A DNA stretch of 64,000 nt from Anticarsia gemmatalis. Lineage: Eukaryota; Arthropoda; Insecta; Lepidoptera; Erebidae. The notes under the pieces were generated by a model that was not told where the DNA came from, ran no database searches, and was given only the letters and a program-made list of their open reading frames with translations. The position numbers and the translations under genes are program-made. Shown here piece after piece: positions 60,701-64,000 of this stretch. Where the stretch lies: positions 496,001 through 560,000 of the forward strand of contig NC_134769.1 in the NCBI RefSeq assembly GCF_050436995.1, in the 5' to 3' direction. Each line of letters opens with the position of its first letter. Within the stretch, counting starts at the first letter, position 1.

Positions 60701-61899
60701 TATTATTGATATTCCTAAAATATAGTATGTTGTTAGTGAAAGACGAGGGGCTAGACAGAGGATGCTATTTTACCAAGAATAAAATAAATAAACGTTGGTA
60801 AAATTGAGGCCAAATAATTCATATAAGTAATTTCACACACAAACTAGCTCTATCAAATAAAACACCTAACATCCAACTAATGTAACCCTAAAACTCTCAT
60901 CTTATAACCCAAAGAACAATACCTTGGCGTACTCACAATCAACTTGTCAATACACTCGGTGTAAACACACTGACAAGGGTTCCAGTGACCGGTGGGTTAT
61001 TGGACCTCTGTCTGTGGTGAGGTTATTGGAGGCCTACGTCACGAAGAAGAGGTTATTTTGTGAGGTATAGCCCCTTTTTTTTAGGTAAAAAGTAAGACCT
61101 GAATTCTAGATTGTGACAGGGACTTTTTTAAAAATCGTGATGTAGGTTTTCAATGTTTTAACCGACTTTTAATAAAAAGAAGTTCTCAATCCGTTAGTTT
61201 AAAATTTTTCGAATAATAAAAGATGACTTGATTTGGAAAGTTCCTTTTTTATTTTTGTAAGAAATAATCAATTTTCGACAATATCTAAAGTGTCAGATGT
61301 GCCCAATATCATGGGTTTATTATTAAGTTATGTTACCCAAAGCAGAGCAAATAAGTATCTTTTAGAAAGGCATGTAGCATCCTCGTCTTCATCATTTACC
61401 ATCAGATGAAGTGTGAGACAAATCCAATATCAAATAAAAAAAACATATAATTACACATTATGAAGTCATGGAAATCTATATTGTGTCCGTAAATTTATAT
61501 CTGGAATAATCCACAACGCAGAGTTATTTTTAACTTATCAATTAGCAAAGAAAAATCAACAGCAACAAAAATCTAAAACAGTAACAAAAATTCCAATCCA
61601 TCCATTGTTTTAAAATGATTGTACAAATATAATAATTTCCCCTTTATATTCCAGCTAAGTCGAGTTTATTTGGACTCCGTGACGTGTGTAGATTTTAATT
61701 GCCTAACCAATTAATGTCGGCAGTCAACATGAACCCACTTTTAGTTCGCGGTTTCGAATTAGTTGAATACCTAGTTTATATGTTTTGGATCTATGTTTAA
61801 TAATATTTTAGAACTATTTTTGGATTTGGCTAGATAATCTGTGTACTATTTTTAGACTAAAATACACTTTTCAAATTAATCATTAACATTTGTACCTAC
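57791..61899. other. Intergenic DNA, nothing firm
   Basis: AT-rich. Open frames at 59343-59600 and 60094-60426 have no recognised domain; the second starts at TTG. 58320-58400 has an AGGGGATGGCGAGGGG patch like Helitron relics. Confidence 0.4.
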
Positions 61900-62025
61900 C
61901 TACTAACGGTAAGGGATCGTGATGAAAACTTGCATGCCTAAAAATTATTTAACACATTTCTTGAGGGCATCCAAAGTTTCCAACCCACACTTGGCTAGTG
62001 GTTTCGAGGCCTGACCCTTTTCTCA
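61900..62025 (+). mobile_element. SINE tail fragment
   Basis: ACTTGCATGCCTAAAAATTA, TTGAGGGCATCCAAAG, CCAACCCACACTTGGCTAG; the last part is missing. Confidence 0.6.
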
Positions 62026-63774
62026 TTAAGTCTCGCTGGGTCCAGTTTCTCAGCCTCTAAATAGCTGTCAGAAATCCTACCGGCTAGACATAGTAACAGC
62101 AAAGAGCTACCAAAATTCCATCTGATGAGCTATCTTAATATTACAAATTAATACTTATCCAGAAGAAGTGAAGCTGAGTCTTGTGGCTATACATAAGTAA
62201 ATAACCCTATAAAATAAAAGTATTTTTGAGTAAGCACGTAAAATAATTACAACTAAACCAGACAGATGTAAAAAAGCTTATTTTTTCATATGGGACACAA
62301 ATCTACGACCTCAACACATTGTTATAGTGACGTGATGACCATTTTAATTACTGAGGCTCAGTCATCAAACATATGAGATCGCATCAAAAGCAAAAACTGT
62401 CTAAAAGCTTGAACCGACAGGTTCCCTCACTACGTTCCTTCAAAGCTAAGTGATATAACATAATAACTAATTCACAAACCGAAGCAAAACAATACAAAGC
62501 TCTTATGAAATATCACCTTGAAACTTTCAATAACTACCCTCAACTCCGTAACTCCGCGAACTCCGCCTTCAAGCAAACGGCGTCAAATCAAAACTTTTTA
62601 TTACATAAAAAAAACTTTCGTAGCGAACAATAGCGCGAAATGTTAAACATCAGTGGGAGAAAATCAAAAGAGGTTCTTATACTTTTGTTATTCAAATTAC
62701 ACTCAGATTTATTCGTTCTTACAATACTGAATTTTGCCAACTTCTTGCCGAGTTCAACACCCTTATTTACTAAGTCATAAAGTTTAGTTTTCTATAGCTT
62801 AGGTGTAAGTGTTATCTTTGTATATTTCCCTTTATAAGAAAAGGGATTATATTAATTTCATCTCGAAGCTGACATGGGGCTGTATCATGAAGACATGAGT
62901 CTTTTCATAGCGGCGTAGTGGAATGGATTTCGTAAATTATTTTTTTCGTTTTGATACTGTTTTTTCCTGTTGGTTTGTCTCTGATGTGATTGGTCAGATT
63001 TGGACATGTGCTCGTTTATTGTTATTTGTGGTGCAATTCATGAATGTGGATTGTCCTTGAGTGAACTAAGAAATGTTGTATGCCTATTTTTTGTTATATA
63101 CAATCTATAAAAGGATTGTCAAAGTTCTTATAATTTTTATAAAAATATATTGTTATAAAAACTACTGAGCTGATTTAGTTGAATATAGCAACTATTGCAT
63201 TCTAAGTCAATGCAGATGGAGCTTACTATAGGCATAAGCTAGCATTCACTTTTAAAAATAACTGTTATGAAAAGACAGACTTCTAATTTCGTTTAGGTTT
63301 CCATTTTATTAACAATATAAAACCACCCATTCCAATCCTTGCGTTAGCGGTAATTGTAAAAACATCAACAAAACTCTTTTATTATCATTGCAATCGGAAA
63401 AATGGTTTAGAGATCATAGCAAGTGGCGTTTTAGTCTCTGTCTACTTCGTATACATATATGTGAAACAGAAATCAAAACCTAACACTACCGAGACCTCTC
63501 AGAAAAGTTAACAATCCCATAAAATTATTCACCACACCCCCTAATACTAGCGAACAGTTCCCGGCGTCACTTGCTTTATGTTAAGAGTTCGCTCGTTACT
63601 TTCTACTGCGTCGTTTGTGTGACGGAAGACTATGGACATGATGTTTCTATTGAAAATATACTTATATGGACTATCATAATTTTGTGGGGTTGACGTTATG
63701 CCATTGTTTGTAGAGGGTTTGGGTTTGATTTTCATGTGGATTGTGAAATTACTACAAATGTTGTAAATAGATTT
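62026..63774. other. Intergenic DNA
   Basis: No gene or repeat recognised. 62530-62610 is slightly GC-richer. Confidence 0.45.
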
Positions 63775-63840
63775 AACCGATTAATGTTCCACTGCTGGGC
63801 AAGTAATGCGACCGTATTGAGGGAGTGGTTAGACCTTGTT
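63775..63840 (-). mobile_element. SINE tail relic
   Basis: Complement of the tail, worn: ATGTTCCACTGCTGGGCAAG, TTGAGGGAGTGGTTAGACC. Confidence 0.45.
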
Positions 63841-64000
63841 ATGAACCTGAAAATACTGTTTGATACTCTTCCACACAAATACCAATGGATAAGTACTTGA
63901 TAACATTTTACAAAAAGATATGTAGTAATAATTTGGTGTTTTTTTTAAAGATAGTTTATAATCTGGGAAATTTTTCCACGCGACGAAGTCATGAGAAGCT

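Overview
The window looks like AT-rich nuclear DNA from a moth, probably a noctuid or close relative. The evidence is one intron-containing serine protease gene with GT-AG splice sites, long gene-free stretches, and repeats that fit Lepidoptera: HaSE-like tRNA SINEs, mariner fragments with a WVPHEL motif, RTE-type LINE remains, and many short Helitron-like elements ending in CTAG or CTAA. There is nothing prokaryotic here: no operons, ribosome binding sites or CRISPR arrays.

The only protein-coding gene I can support lies at 15802-19499 on the + strand. It has five exons and encodes a 292-residue trypsin-type S1 protease zymogen with triad H105/D148/S245, specificity residue D239, and activation at R68/IVGG. 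Its long pro-region has one cysteine and the catalytic domain has one spare cysteine, so the two probably pair. No signal peptide is visible at the chosen start, so a short upstream exon is probably missing.

Layout. 1-10 kb: mariner-derived MITEs (1351-1564, 7506-7717; the first next to a 158-bp tandem duplication) and a dense nest of Helitron-like elements and 5S-rRNA-like SINEs (8.3-10.0 kb). 10-15 kb: more Helitron-like elements and tRNA-SINEs. 15.8-19.5 kb: the protease. 20-36 kb: mostly unique AT-rich DNA with scattered 5S-like SINEs, Helitron-like elements, a TGACG/CRE cluster (23.1 kb) and G-rich patches (32.6 and 33.5 kb). 36.5-37.4 kb: a tRNA-SINE abutting a 5'-truncated RTE LINE with 13-bp target-site duplications. 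41-47 kb: a Helitron-like element and several tRNA-SINEs. 47.76-48.33 kb: a near-identical 71-bp hairpin tandem array. 53.98-54.47 kb: a long-TIR element with three nested internal hairpins. 55.0-55.5 kb: a 50-bp palindrome and a strong G-quadruplex motif. 56-64 kb: sparse, with old SINE relics.

The most notable material is non-coding: at least six copies of a SINE family whose head resembles the 5S rRNA internal promoter, plus one copy of a second body type; eleven Helitron-like copies, nine of them flanked by A and T at both ends; the 71-bp hairpin array; and the multi-hairpin TIR element carrying the GCGAAGC mini-hairpin motif. All family names come from reading the sequence and from memory; no database search was possible.
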